NCBI GenBank assembly: GCA_029983595.1
Contig: JASBZD010000011.1
Coordinates: 1 to 21,151, forward strand
Origin: Peptoniphilaceae bacterium
Lineage (GTDB): Bacteria; Bacillota; Clostridia; Tissierellales; Peptoniphilaceae
Reading direction: 5' to 3'
Length of the DNA: 21,151 bases
Under the pieces are notes generated by a model. It was not told the DNA's origin and made no database searches. It was given only the letters and a program-made list of their open reading frames with translations. The position numbers and the translations under genes were made by a program. Below, one piece after another: positions 7,105-13,861 of the stretch (within the stretch, counting starts at the first letter, position 1; each line of letters starts with the position of its first letter).

Positions 7105-7375
7105 TTATTATGTCTATATTCTCCACTGCGCTGATAATACGCTATATACCGGCATAACTAACGATTTAGATAGAAGGCTAAAAATGCATAATAATAAAAA
7201 AGCCTCAAAATATACTAGAGGACGCACACCAGTAAAATATGTATATATCGAAAAAGTTTTAGATAAATCAACTGCGTTAAAACGAGAATATGAGATAAAG
7301 AAACTTTCTAGAGATAAAAAAGAAAAAATGATTCTAGAATATAAAAAAACTTCGGGATTAAATCTCGAAGTTTAA
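7088..7375 (+). CDS. GIY-YIG nuclease superfamily protein, UPF0213 (YhbQ-like)
   Basis: A small single-domain GIY-YIG fold protein; homologues act on DNA in vitro, but the in vivo role is unsettled. 95 aa. Seen: the GIY-like YVYIL (8-12), the YIG-like YTGIT (20-24), the family Arg in DLDRRLKMHN (27-36), KYTRGRTPV (41-49) and the conserved tail ALKREYEIKKLSRDKKEK (63-80) with the metal-binding Glu. The ATG lies inside recX, 17 bases before its end, with a GGGA SD. Its last codons form a hairpin that terminates the opposing toxin-antitoxin transcript, and the stop overlaps the toxin stop by 4 bases. Confidence 0.9.
   Translation: MTISTNYYVYILHCADNTLYTGITNDLDRRLKMHNNKKASKYTRGRTPVKYVYIEKVLDKSTALKREYEIKKLSRDKKEKMILEYKKTSGLNLEV
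7343..7373. terminator. Terminator hairpin within the 3' end of the GIY-YIG gene
   Basis: A 12-bp stem (7347-7358 with 7362-7373, one wobble) with a 3-nt loop. On the minus strand it runs into a T-run (7349-7343), so it mainly terminates the toxin-antitoxin/hyd transcript. On the plus strand the T-tract is interrupted and termination would be weaker. It lies within codons of the GIY-YIG gene. Confidence 0.8.
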
Positions 7376-7692
7376 AATAGTTTTATATAATCTAGATTTC
7401 TACTAGTGTGTATTACTCTTAGAATTTCAATGCTATTAAAATTATCGTTGATGTTATAAATAATAATGTAGTTTTTTATTGGGCATATTCTAATATCCTC
7501 ATCAATTATTCTTTCGCTCTTAAATTTTGGATAACGCCTAGGCATAGTATTTAAACTATTTATTATAGTTATTAATGATTCAATAAATTTTTCAGCAGTT
7601 ACAACAGAATATGAGTTTACAATTATATAATTTTTTATAACTATAAGATCTTTTATTGCCTTTGGTGAATATTTTATATCATACTTATCCAT
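7372..7692 (-). CDS. RelE/ParE superfamily toxin
   Basis: Probable toxin of a type II toxin-antitoxin pair: RelE-like members cut mRNA on the ribosome, ParE-like members poison gyrase. 106 aa from the ATG at 7692; a TTG one codon upstream is less likely. Seen: an N-terminal YDIKYSPKAIKDLIVIKNYI strand-helix pattern, the INSLNTMPRRYPKF turn, then DIRICPIKNYIIIYNIND and EILRVIHTSRN, the usual C-terminal beta-sheet core. The retained basic residues suggest an active fold. It overlaps the antitoxin by 8 bases and has an AGGAA SD. ParE and RelE cannot be distinguished with certainty. Confidence 0.82.
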   Translation of the reverse strand: MDKYDIKYSPKAIKDLIVIKNYIIVNSYSVVTAEKFIESLITIINSLNTMPRRYPKFKSERIIDEDIRICPIKNYIIIYNINDNFNSIEILRVIHTSRNLDYIKLF

Positions 7693-8077
7693 CAATTCCT
7701 AGAGCCTTTCTAGCTTCTTCTGGCGTATAATATTTTCCACTTTCAATATCTTTGCAAGCCTCTATTAATGAGTCTTCAAACTCTTCAACCGTCATATTTG
7801 AAACATCTAGTAGATTGTACTCTTCTATTATTTTTAAATTAGTTTTATTATAATTTCTGTCTTCTTCATTTACCACGTTTTCCATCTCTTCTTTAGAGTG
7901 ATTAATCGCTTCTTTGTAAATTTCATCAACTTTCATATTCTTATTTTTTAAAAATAAATTTTTATAGATAACATTGATTATATCTTCATGAGTTATCCCA
8001 TGTATATTTAAAATCTCTTCAGCCTTTTCTTTTAAATCACTTTCTATTCTGATATCTATATTAGAAAAGTCCTTCAT
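7685..8077 (-). CDS. RelB/DinJ-like antitoxin, longer than usual
   Basis: Probable antitoxin and autorepressor for the toxin encoded just downstream. The N-terminus (IDIRIESDLKEKAEEILN, then GITHEDIINVIYKNLFL) matches the ribbon-helix-helix DNA-binding region of RelB/DinJ proteins. The C-terminal YYTPEEARKALGID resembles the toxin-wrapping tail of antitoxins. At 130 aa it is longer than the usual 80-100, because an acidic helical stretch (about 45-105) lies between the two ends. GAGGTGA precedes the ATG. A TATATT box on the minus strand lies about 30 bases upstream, in the 52-base gap after hydF, so both its own promoter and readthrough from hydF are possible. Confidence 0.75.
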   Translation of the reverse strand: MKDFSNIDIRIESDLKEKAEEILNIHGITHEDIINVIYKNLFLKNKNMKVDEIYKEAINHSKEEMENVVNEEDRNYNKTNLKIIEEYNLLDVSNMTVEEFEDSLIEACKDIESGKYYTPEEARKALGIDG

Positions 8078-8129
8078 AAGCTCACCTCATATATATTCTA
8101 CAAATAATATACCCAGCTATCTATACTTT

Positions 8130-9290
8130 CTACTCTGGCAATACTACATCGTCTAAAATACCTTTTAAATATGCTATCGTAATACCATAGTTGGTCATAG
8201 GTATACCCAATTCTCTAGCCTTATCAACACGACTTAAAGTCTGAGTTCTATTAAACATACATGCCCCACAGTGGATAATTAAATCTACATCAGTTATATC
8301 TTTAAAATCCGTGCCACGAGAAAATGAAAATTCTATATCTTCACCATATTTTTTCTTAATCATATTAGGGATTTTTACTCTTCCAATATCCTCTTCTATA
8401 GGCGGATGAGTACAACTTTCTGCGATCATGATTTTTTTAATATTTTCTTTATTATCTAATACTCTAACTGAATCTACAAAATAAGATAAATCGCCTTTAT
8501 ATGCTGAAAAAAGCACTGAAAAACTAGTCATTTTTACACCATCAGGTTTCATATCATGGACTTCTTTAAAATAAACACTATCTGTAATAATAAGATCTGG
8601 ATTTTTAGAAAGTCCTTCTATCGCGAGTTTAAAATTTTTTACATCAGATATAGATATTATCGCATTTTTATCTAATAACTCGCGAATAGTCTGCACTTGA
8701 GGAGTGATAAGTCTGCCTTTAGGAGCTTCTCTATCTTGTGGCATAACTAACAATACTAGATCAAAAGCTTTTACTAGATTTCCAGTAATAGTTTTTTCAT
8801 CTACCTTTTTAAATCTTGACGAAATAAGATTAACTAGCTCATATTTTTTAGATTCATCGCCTGAGATAAATATAAATGGATCTAGATCTTTATAAAATTC
8901 TAGTAGTTCTTTAGAAAATTCAGTATCTCCTTTTGAGATAACATAAATTATCGGCTTATTTTTAGATTTAATTTTTTCTAGATATGGCTCTTCAAAACTA
9001 GATAAAATATATATAAAAGCATCACATCTATCTAAAATATCAGTCGACTTTTCTATTCTCCTATCGCCTAGTTCCGTCTCATCATCAATCCCAGCAGTAT
9101 CAATAAATACCACAGCCCCCAGATCATGAATCTCCATATTTTTAAAAATTGGGTCAGTAGTAGTCCCACGCATCTCTGAGACAATAGCGACATCTTGGTC
9201 AGTTAAGGTATTTAAAAGGCTAGATTTACCGGCATTAGTCTTTCCAAAAATCCCAATTGTAAATCTCTCACTTCTCGCAGTAGTACTCAT
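8130..9290 (-). CDS. hydF: [FeFe]-hydrogenase maturation GTPase HydF
   Basis: Scaffold and carrier on which the 2Fe subcluster of the hydrogenase H-cluster is assembled and handed to HydA; cytoplasmic. 386 aa. GTPase domain: P-loop GKTNAGKS (16-23), RGTTTDP switch I (41-47), DTAG (64-67) and an SKGD-type guanine motif near residue 120. C-terminal cluster-binding domain: CTH (C293, H295) and HCGAC (H340, C341, C344), which match the CxH...HCxxC ligands of HydF. It overlaps hydG by the ATGA arrangement (4 bases), and the SD-like AGGA is very close, so translation is likely coupled to hydG. Confidence 0.95.
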   Translation of the reverse strand: MSTTARSERFTIGIFGKTNAGKSSLLNTLTDQDVAIVSEMRGTTTDPIFKNMEIHDLGAVVFIDTAGIDDETELGDRRIEKSTDILDRCDAFIYILSSFEEPYLEKIKSKNKPIIYVISKGDTEFSKELLEFYKDLDPFIFISGDESKKYELVNLISSRFKKVDEKTITGNLVKAFDLVLLVMPQDREAPKGRLITPQVQTIRELLDKNAIISISDVKNFKLAIEGLSKNPDLIITDSVYFKEVHDMKPDGVKMTSFSVLFSAYKGDLSYFVDSVRVLDNKENIKKIMIAESCTHPPIEEDIGRVKIPNMIKKKYGEDIEFSFSRGTDFKDITDVDLIIHCGACMFNRTQTLSRVDKARELGIPMTNYGITIAYLKGILDDVVLPE

Positions 9291-10723
9291 ATCCTAAAAT
9301 CTCGTCTTCCTTCTTTTATCTCTTTTAGCCAACCCTCAGTTTTTTCTCTTATCGTATCGCTGCCGATTAAATCGATATTATCTAGAATTAGTTTTTCGCC
9401 TTTTCTTTTAGTATCCTCACTTGCATAATCTTCAAGATATTCTTGTAGCGTCATTAGAGCATTAGGATGGCATACTGATTTTATATTTCCAGACTTAGCA
9501 AGGCTCATAAATCTATCTCCAGTACGCCCAGCTCGATAACACGCAGTACAAAAAGATGGCAGATGATCGTTATCCATAAGCCAATTAATAACTTCATCTA
9601 GAGTACGAGTATCCTCAAGATCAAATTGGGCTCCATCTCTTGAAGCCTCATAATCTACCTCATAACCACCTACACTAGTTCTTGAACCTCCAGAAATCTG
9701 AGAAATACCTAGTTTTAAAGTACGTGCACGAGTAGCCTCATCTTCACGAGTCGACATAATCATTCCAGTATAAGGCATGGCAATTCTTAAAGTCGCCACA
9801 ATTTTAGAAAACATCTCATCTGATAGTGAATTATCAAAATCGTCAGGATTTATATCATCAGCAGGTCTAATTCTAGGCACAGAAACGGTATGAGGTCCTA
9901 CTCCAAAACGTGCCTCAAGATGCTCAGCATGCATAAGCATACCTATAAAATCATACTCATAATTTTCTAGCCCAAAAAGTACGCCAATTCCCACATCATC
10001 TATTCCACCTTCCATCGCACGATCCATCGCCTCAGTATGGTAGTTATAGTTTGATTTAGGTCCAGTAGGATGAAGTGCTTCATATGACTTTTTATTATAA
10101 GTTTCCTGAAATAAAATATATGTACCAATTTCAGCATCAACGAGTTTTTTATAATTCTCCACAGTCGTAGCAGCAATATTTACATTAACTCGGCGGATAG
10201 AGCCTGAATCATGTTTAGTATTATAAATCGTGTCAATACATTCTAAAACATACTCAATTGGGTTATTTACTGGATCCTCTCCTTGCTCTAAAGCTAATCT
10301 CTTATGCCCCATATCTTGAAGAGCAATAACTTCACGTCTAAGCTCCTCTTGAGTAAGTTTTCGTCTAGGTATATCTTTATTTTTTAGATGAAATGGACAA
10401 TATACGCATCCATTGACGCAGTAGTTAGAAAGATATAATGGAGCAAAAAGCACGATTCTATTACCATAAATATCTTGTTTAATTTTTTTAGCTAGATTAT
10501 AAATCTCTTCATTTAAATCATCTAATTCACATGATAAAAGTAAAAAAGCTTCATAATGATCTAGCCCCTTTACTTCCTTAGCTTTTTTTAGAGTCTTTTC
10601 TATAAGTTCTCTATTCTTACTATTTTCACGCCCAAATTTAAGCGTTTTTAAAATCTCTTCGTTATTAATAAATTCTTCTGCGAACTCAGAAGAAGGGTTA
10701 TAAATTACCTCTCTTTTTTCCAA
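9287..10723 (-). CDS. hydG: [FeFe]-hydrogenase maturase HydG (radical SAM tyrosine lyase)
   Basis: Cleaves tyrosine to supply CO and CN ligands, delivered as an Fe(CO)2(CN) unit for the H-cluster. 478 aa, normal length. Seen: the radical SAM motif CVNGCVYC (C102, C106, C109) and the HydG-specific C-terminal motif C392-x2-C395-x22-C418, which binds the auxiliary dangler-iron cluster. The sequence between is typical of HydG/ThiH. The start is TTG at 10721-10723, with AGGAGGA (10731-10737) 7 bases upstream. A hairpin with a short T-tract lies directly before this SD. hydE and hydA are not in the window. The neighbours TM1266-type regulator and hydF support the assignment. Confidence 0.96.
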   Translation of the reverse strand: MEKREVIYNPSSEFAEEFINNEEILKTLKFGRENSKNRELIEKTLKKAKEVKGLDHYEAFLLLSCELDDLNEEIYNLAKKIKQDIYGNRIVLFAPLYLSNYCVNGCVYCPFHLKNKDIPRRKLTQEELRREVIALQDMGHKRLALEQGEDPVNNPIEYVLECIDTIYNTKHDSGSIRRVNVNIAATTVENYKKLVDAEIGTYILFQETYNKKSYEALHPTGPKSNYNYHTEAMDRAMEGGIDDVGIGVLFGLENYEYDFIGMLMHAEHLEARFGVGPHTVSVPRIRPADDINPDDFDNSLSDEMFSKIVATLRIAMPYTGMIMSTREDEATRARTLKLGISQISGGSRTSVGGYEVDYEASRDGAQFDLEDTRTLDEVINWLMDNDHLPSFCTACYRAGRTGDRFMSLAKSGNIKSVCHPNALMTLQEYLEDYASEDTKRKGEKLILDNIDLIGSDTIREKTEGWLKEIKEGRRDFRI

Positions 10724-10736
10724 GAAAAATTCCTCC

Positions 10737-10763
10737 TATAAAAATAAGCGTCAAAAAGACGCT
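10737..10763 (-). terminator. Hairpin just upstream of hydG (weak terminator or attenuator)
   Basis: Minus strand: AGCGTC (10763-10758), loop TTTTT, GACGCT (10752-10747), then TATTTTTATA running into the hydG SD. The perfect 6-bp GC-containing stem plus T-rich tail resembles a terminator, but its position inside the regulator-hydG gap suggests partial termination or control of SD access. Confidence 0.5.
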
Positions 10764-10853
10764 CATATCTTAAAATAATAATTTCGGTTTAGAGTCAGAG
10801 CATTCTTTTTCCTTACCAAGATTAATTATAATATATCTTTGTTATTTTTTAAA

Positions 10854-11093
10854 CTAATTTTTAGAATAAGTTGTCTGGCTTTTTACCCCATCTATATTGC
10901 CTAGCTTTCCACTCATAGCTGAAATCTCATCTTGGGGACCTTTTACTACAAGAGTAATAATATTTAAATTATCCTCTATATTAGGAAGTCCAAATCTTCC
11001 AATACATAGATTTCTATATTCATGAATAATCTCATTTACTTTTTTTACTGAATTTTCATTATTTATAAAAATTGAAATAGTCGCTATTCTCAT
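10854..11093 (-). CDS. TM1266 family iron-only hydrogenase system regulator
   Basis: A small ACT/NikR-C-like domain protein, found as a companion of [FeFe]-hydrogenase maturase genes and annotated as a putative regulator; its biochemical role is not established. 79 aa. Seen: an N-terminal beta strand (IATISIFI), a helix (VKKVNEIIHEYRNLC), the strand ITLVVKG, and the family ending SGKLGNIDGVKSQT. It has no DNA-binding domain. The stop of the lipoprotein gene lies 7 bases upstream, so it may be co-transcribed with that pair. The SD is weak (GAGAAA). A 130-base gap with a hairpin separates it from hydG. Confidence 0.85.
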   Translation of the reverse strand: MRIATISIFINNENSVKKVNEIIHEYRNLCIGRFGLPNIEDNLNIITLVVKGPQDEISAMSGKLGNIDGVKSQTTYSKN

Positions 11094-11100
11094 ATTTTCT

Positions 11101-11505
11101 CTATTTTACATAAAATCCAGATAACTCATCATTTTCATTAAATGATATAGTGTAAGTGGATTCCCCATCTTTTTGAGCTACTTTTTGGATAATAGTTTTT
11201 ATACTTTCACCTGAAGATTTATCTTTCATTATAATCCCATCTTTTTCTTTAAATTCTACTATCTCACCTTTTTCATTTACTAGATTAGTAATTTCCTTAA
11301 ATTGACCTTCATCAATGAAATTTTTCATATCGTCATTACACATTCCTATGAAACTGTCATAATCGCCATTTGCTACATTTTCTATAGCTGACTGAGATAA
11401 TGCACTATACTTTTCTAAATTTTCACTACTTAATTTTTCCTGATTTCCACAGCTTACTAGAAATACCATTAAGACTAATAAAATAGATAAAATTTTTTTA
11501 TTCAT
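11101..11505 (-). CDS. Small lipoprotein, DUF3887-like
   Basis: A 134-aa secreted lipoprotein with an N-terminal signal (KK then a hydrophobic core) and lipobox LVSC, lipidated at C19. The rest (about 30-134) looks like a compact alpha/beta domain of the DUF3887 or NTF2-like kind: a helix rich in SQSAIENVANGDYDSF, then strands ending TYTISFNENDELSGFYV. It has a strong SD (AGGAGGT). The start overlaps the stop of the YhfC protease gene by one base (TAATG), so the two are translated together. The domain assignment is by resemblance; no function can be given. Confidence 0.7.
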   Translation of the reverse strand: MNKKILSILLVLMVFLVSCGNQEKLSSENLEKYSALSQSAIENVANGDYDSFIGMCNDDMKNFIDEGQFKEITNLVNEKGEIVEFKEKDGIIMKDKSSGESIKTIIQKVAQKDGESTYTISFNENDELSGFYVK

Positions 11506-12104
11506 TACTTACCTCCTAAGTTAAATCTTGATTTTTTTATGTAGATTAAAATTATTATACAATAAATAGTTAAAATAGTGTATATAAGTAGAGTTCCTCC
11601 ACCTATAAAGCCGGTAAAAATTGGCACACTATTAAATAGACCATGAAATAAAATCGCTAAAAGTAGATTTCTATTCTCCTTATCATTTAAAAACCCATCC
11701 CAAATAAATACCGTCATACCCACATGAAAAATGACTGCCAAAACTCTTTCATATAATGCAACTAATAAATTCATTGTAGAAATACTTACACCACTAGAAA
11801 TTAGAATAGATAATAAATAGGCTACTTCTATTAGACCATGCCCTAACCCAAATATAATTGCATAATTTTTATTAGATGCATTTTTTATAAGATATTTTCT
11901 AAATAAAAATCTAAATCCTTCCTCAAAAATCCCTGCACTAAAAGCTAGAAATAAACTATAAAGTATTGGATATAAAATCTGGAATTTATTTATAGCTATA
12001 TTAGTATTTAATAAATTTAGAATTGGTATGCGAATTAATATCTGAGAAATAGTAAAACATAGCACTCCCAACATAAATATATAAATCTTACTTTTATTTT
12101 TCAT
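11505..12104 (-). CDS. YhfC family intramembrane metalloprotease-like protein
   Basis: An integral membrane protein of 199 aa with about six hydrophobic segments. It carries the spaced polar residues of the YhfC group related to CPBP/Abi glutamic-type intramembrane proteases: FEEGFRF (E61, E62), FGLGHG (H89), IFHVGM (H127) and LFHGLFNS (H154, N158). Family members are predicted proteases or maturation factors; substrates are unknown. It is translationally coupled to the lipoprotein downstream, which suggests a functional pair at the membrane. The SD is weak (GGGG, 5-6 bases before ATG). A strong terminator separates it from the Ldt gene upstream. Confidence 0.8.
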   Translation of the reverse strand: MKNKSKIYIFMLGVLCFTISQILIRIPILNLLNTNIAINKFQILYPILYSLFLAFSAGIFEEGFRFLFRKYLIKNASNKNYAIIFGLGHGLIEVAYLLSILISSGVSISTMNLLVALYERVLAVIFHVGMTVFIWDGFLNDKENRNLLLAILFHGLFNSVPIFTGFIGGGTLLIYTILTIYCIIILIYIKKSRFNLGGK

Positions 12105-12138
12105 ATTCTACCCCATTTATATTTTAATAGAAAAGCAC

Positions 12139-12171
12139 AAAAAAGACATCTATGATTTCTCATAAATGCCT
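12139..12171 (-). terminator. Intrinsic terminator after the L,D-transpeptidase gene
   Basis: Minus strand: a 12-bp stem (12171-12160 with 12155-12144, two G-U pairs), loop GAAA, followed by a run of Ts (12144-12139). Confidence 0.9.
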
Positions 12172-12184
12172 TTTACATTAAATT

Positions 12185-13447
12185 CTATGGAAGTAAAAAT
12201 ACTCCTGGGTCTTGTACATTCTCATTTGCATCTTCTAGATTCATTGACTCATCTGTATTTCTGCCTTCATCTTTTATATCTTCTTTAGAGTCTTCTATAG
12301 TAATAGTTTTGCTATCTTCGTCATAGTCTACTAAACTACCTAGCGCCTCAGATATAAATCTAATCGGCACATAAGTTCTCTCATTTACTGCAAATGGAGC
12401 TACGTCTATTTTTAGATTGTTATGCTCTAAAGTTTCGTTATCTTTAATAAAAATCACTGGATTATCGATTTTTAATATTAGAGTTTTATTATCCTTAACT
12501 AGAGATATTTCTTTATCCTCATCGCTCCATGACACTTCAAATCCTAACTTTTCAGCTACTAGTCTAAGTGGTACAAATGTCCTATCATCTTTTATATAAT
12601 ATACATATTCGCCAGAGTTAGGTAATTTCTCACCATTAACTAATAGATTTATGCCATCTGCTAGAGTATATTTTGGTTTTTCTATTATAATATCTATATA
12701 TTTTTCTTCTGGTTTTTTAACTGGTTTCTCTATCGGTTTTTTAGGTGTTTCTGGGTTATTTTGAGTGCTATCTACATATTGATATACTCCCCATTTTTGT
12801 AATTCAGAATCAGTACCAAGCCATACTGGATCTCCCACTTTCATCTTAGGAAATACGTAATTTTCAATATCATAGTTAAACATTCTAATACATCCATTAG
12901 ATACATAAGTCCCAATTTGGTGCGGTTTTATAGTTCCGTGGATTCCATATCCATTATATCCCTTTAGATATAGTCCCATCCATCTTTCACCAAGCGGATT
13001 TAAAGGGTCATTTGCTGCTCTAGGCGTGTATTTTCCGCCCATTCCACCCCATGCTGGATTGACATATTTAGAGTTTATTTTTCCTTTACCAGATGGTGTT
13101 GGAGTTTTTGACGAACCTAGAGTTATAGGAAATTTTACATCTACTTCGCTACCTTTATAGACAGTTAATATTTTTGTAGTTTTATTTATAGTTATCCAAT
13201 ATCTCTTAGTAGGTGCTTTTTCTACTTTATCATATGCCATTAAATTTTCATTTTTAAGCATATTTGATGTTTGTTTATTTAAAGTTCCAGTAACATTTAA
13301 ATTGTTTTTAGCCTGAAATCTTTTTATCTCATTAATTCTATTTTGACCTTTAGCATTTGTAAAAGAGTTCTGTCTTTCATATGCCATCCCCGGTGTCGGT
13401 AATAGCATTAACATAGCTAAAGCTAATGCAATTTTATTTTTTCTCAT
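12185..13447 (-). CDS. Secreted L,D-transpeptidase (YkuD) with C-terminal copper-amine-oxidase-like domain
   Basis: Forms 3-3 cross-links or otherwise remodels peptidoglycan outside the cell. 420 aa. Order: signal peptide (about 1-22), a short peptidoglycan-binding-like segment (36-66, IKRFQAKNNLNVTGTLNKQT), the YkuD domain (about 82-211) with GIHG (H170), H176 and catalytic SNGCIRM (C186, R188), a Pro/Lys-rich linker (about 228-250), a copper-amine-oxidase N-terminal-like domain (about 265-390) with the paired motifs RTFVPLRLVAEKLG and RTYVPIRFISEALG, then an acidic tail. That second domain is common on clostridial secreted proteins and probably binds the wall. AAAGGA SD. It sits 10 bases after the small membrane protein gene. 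Confidence 0.92.
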   Translation of the reverse strand: MRKNKIALALAMLMLLPTPGMAYERQNSFTNAKGQNRINEIKRFQAKNNLNVTGTLNKQTSNMLKNENLMAYDKVEKAPTKRYWITINKTTKILTVYKGSEVDVKFPITLGSSKTPTPSGKGKINSKYVNPAWGGMGGKYTPRAANDPLNPLGERWMGLYLKGYNGYGIHGTIKPHQIGTYVSNGCIRMFNYDIENYVFPKMKVGDPVWLGTDSELQKWGVYQYVDSTQNNPETPKKPIEKPVKKPEEKYIDIIIEKPKYTLADGINLLVNGEKLPNSGEYVYYIKDDRTFVPLRLVAEKLGFEVSWSDEDKEISLVKDNKTLILKIDNPVIFIKDNETLEHNNLKIDVAPFAVNERTYVPIRFISEALGSLVDYDEDSKTITIEDSKEDIKDEGRNTDESMNLEDANENVQDPGVFLLP

Positions 13448-13457
13448 AATATCCTTT

Positions 13458-13793
13458 CTATTCTTTTATATATAAATAATAATAATCTACTACAGTCTTT
13501 AGAGCGACAAATATAGCAAAATATAAAAATGGATTAATTCTATCAGCTAAGAAAAATGATGGAATTAAAAAGAAAGTTAAAATCAGCTCAATCCATCTAG
13601 GAAGTTTTACATATTTTTTATGAAAATAATATAGATTAAAGGCTACTGGTAAAATTAAGAATATTCCCAGAAATATAACTATAAAATCTAAGTTAGCTCT
13701 AAACTCCCCAGGCATATAGTTAACTAGTATATATCCTAATAGTACTAGACCAAAATCTATAAGTTTTGATATAAAAAACTCTTTCTTTTCCAT
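13458..13793 (-). CDS. Small integral membrane protein of unknown function
   Basis: A 111-aa protein with about four hydrophobic segments (roughly 10-24, 34-55, 70-83 and 86-103) and charged loops; no family recognised. The start at ATG 13791-13793 is chosen because GGAGGG (13801-13806) lies 7 bases upstream; an in-frame TTG at 13808 overlaps that SD and is unlikely. A promoter with an extended -10 is visible upstream. It is the first gene of a two-gene unit with the L,D-transpeptidase, so it may assist wall metabolism or export, but this rests only on position. Confidence 0.7.
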   Translation of the reverse strand: MEKKEFFISKLIDFGLVLLGYILVNYMPGEFRANLDFIVIFLGIFLILPVAFNLYYFHKKYVKLPRWIELILTFFLIPSFFLADRINPFLYFAIFVALKTVVDYYYLYIKE

Positions 13794-13815
13794 ATTTGTA
13801 CCCTCCAAAAATTTT

Positions 13816-13824
13816 ATTATAACA
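13816..13824 (-). promoter_or_regulatory. Extended -10 promoter for the membrane protein / Ldt unit
   Basis: Minus strand TGTTATAAT (TG-N-TATAAT), a perfect extended -10, about 23 bases before the ATG. This gives a short leader containing the SD. The -35 at 17 bp is poor (TTATAA), as is common for extended -10 promoters. Confidence 0.6.
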
Positions 13825-13861
13825 TAAGATAATGTTTATTATAAAATTAAAACCAATATTT

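Noticed and set aside
10764..10853. Riboswitch or T-box in the leader of hydG
   Set aside because: No T-box sequence, specifier structure or known riboswitch core could be recognised in the remaining 90 bases.
13794..13808. TTG at 13808 as the membrane protein start
   Set aside because: It overlaps the GGAGGG ribosome binding site that serves the ATG at 13793.
13811..13846. AT-rich inverted repeat between mutS2 and the membrane protein gene as a mutS2 terminator
   Set aside because: The pairing is imperfect and wholly A-T, and the same bases form a good extended -10 promoter; no reliable mutS2 terminator is visible.
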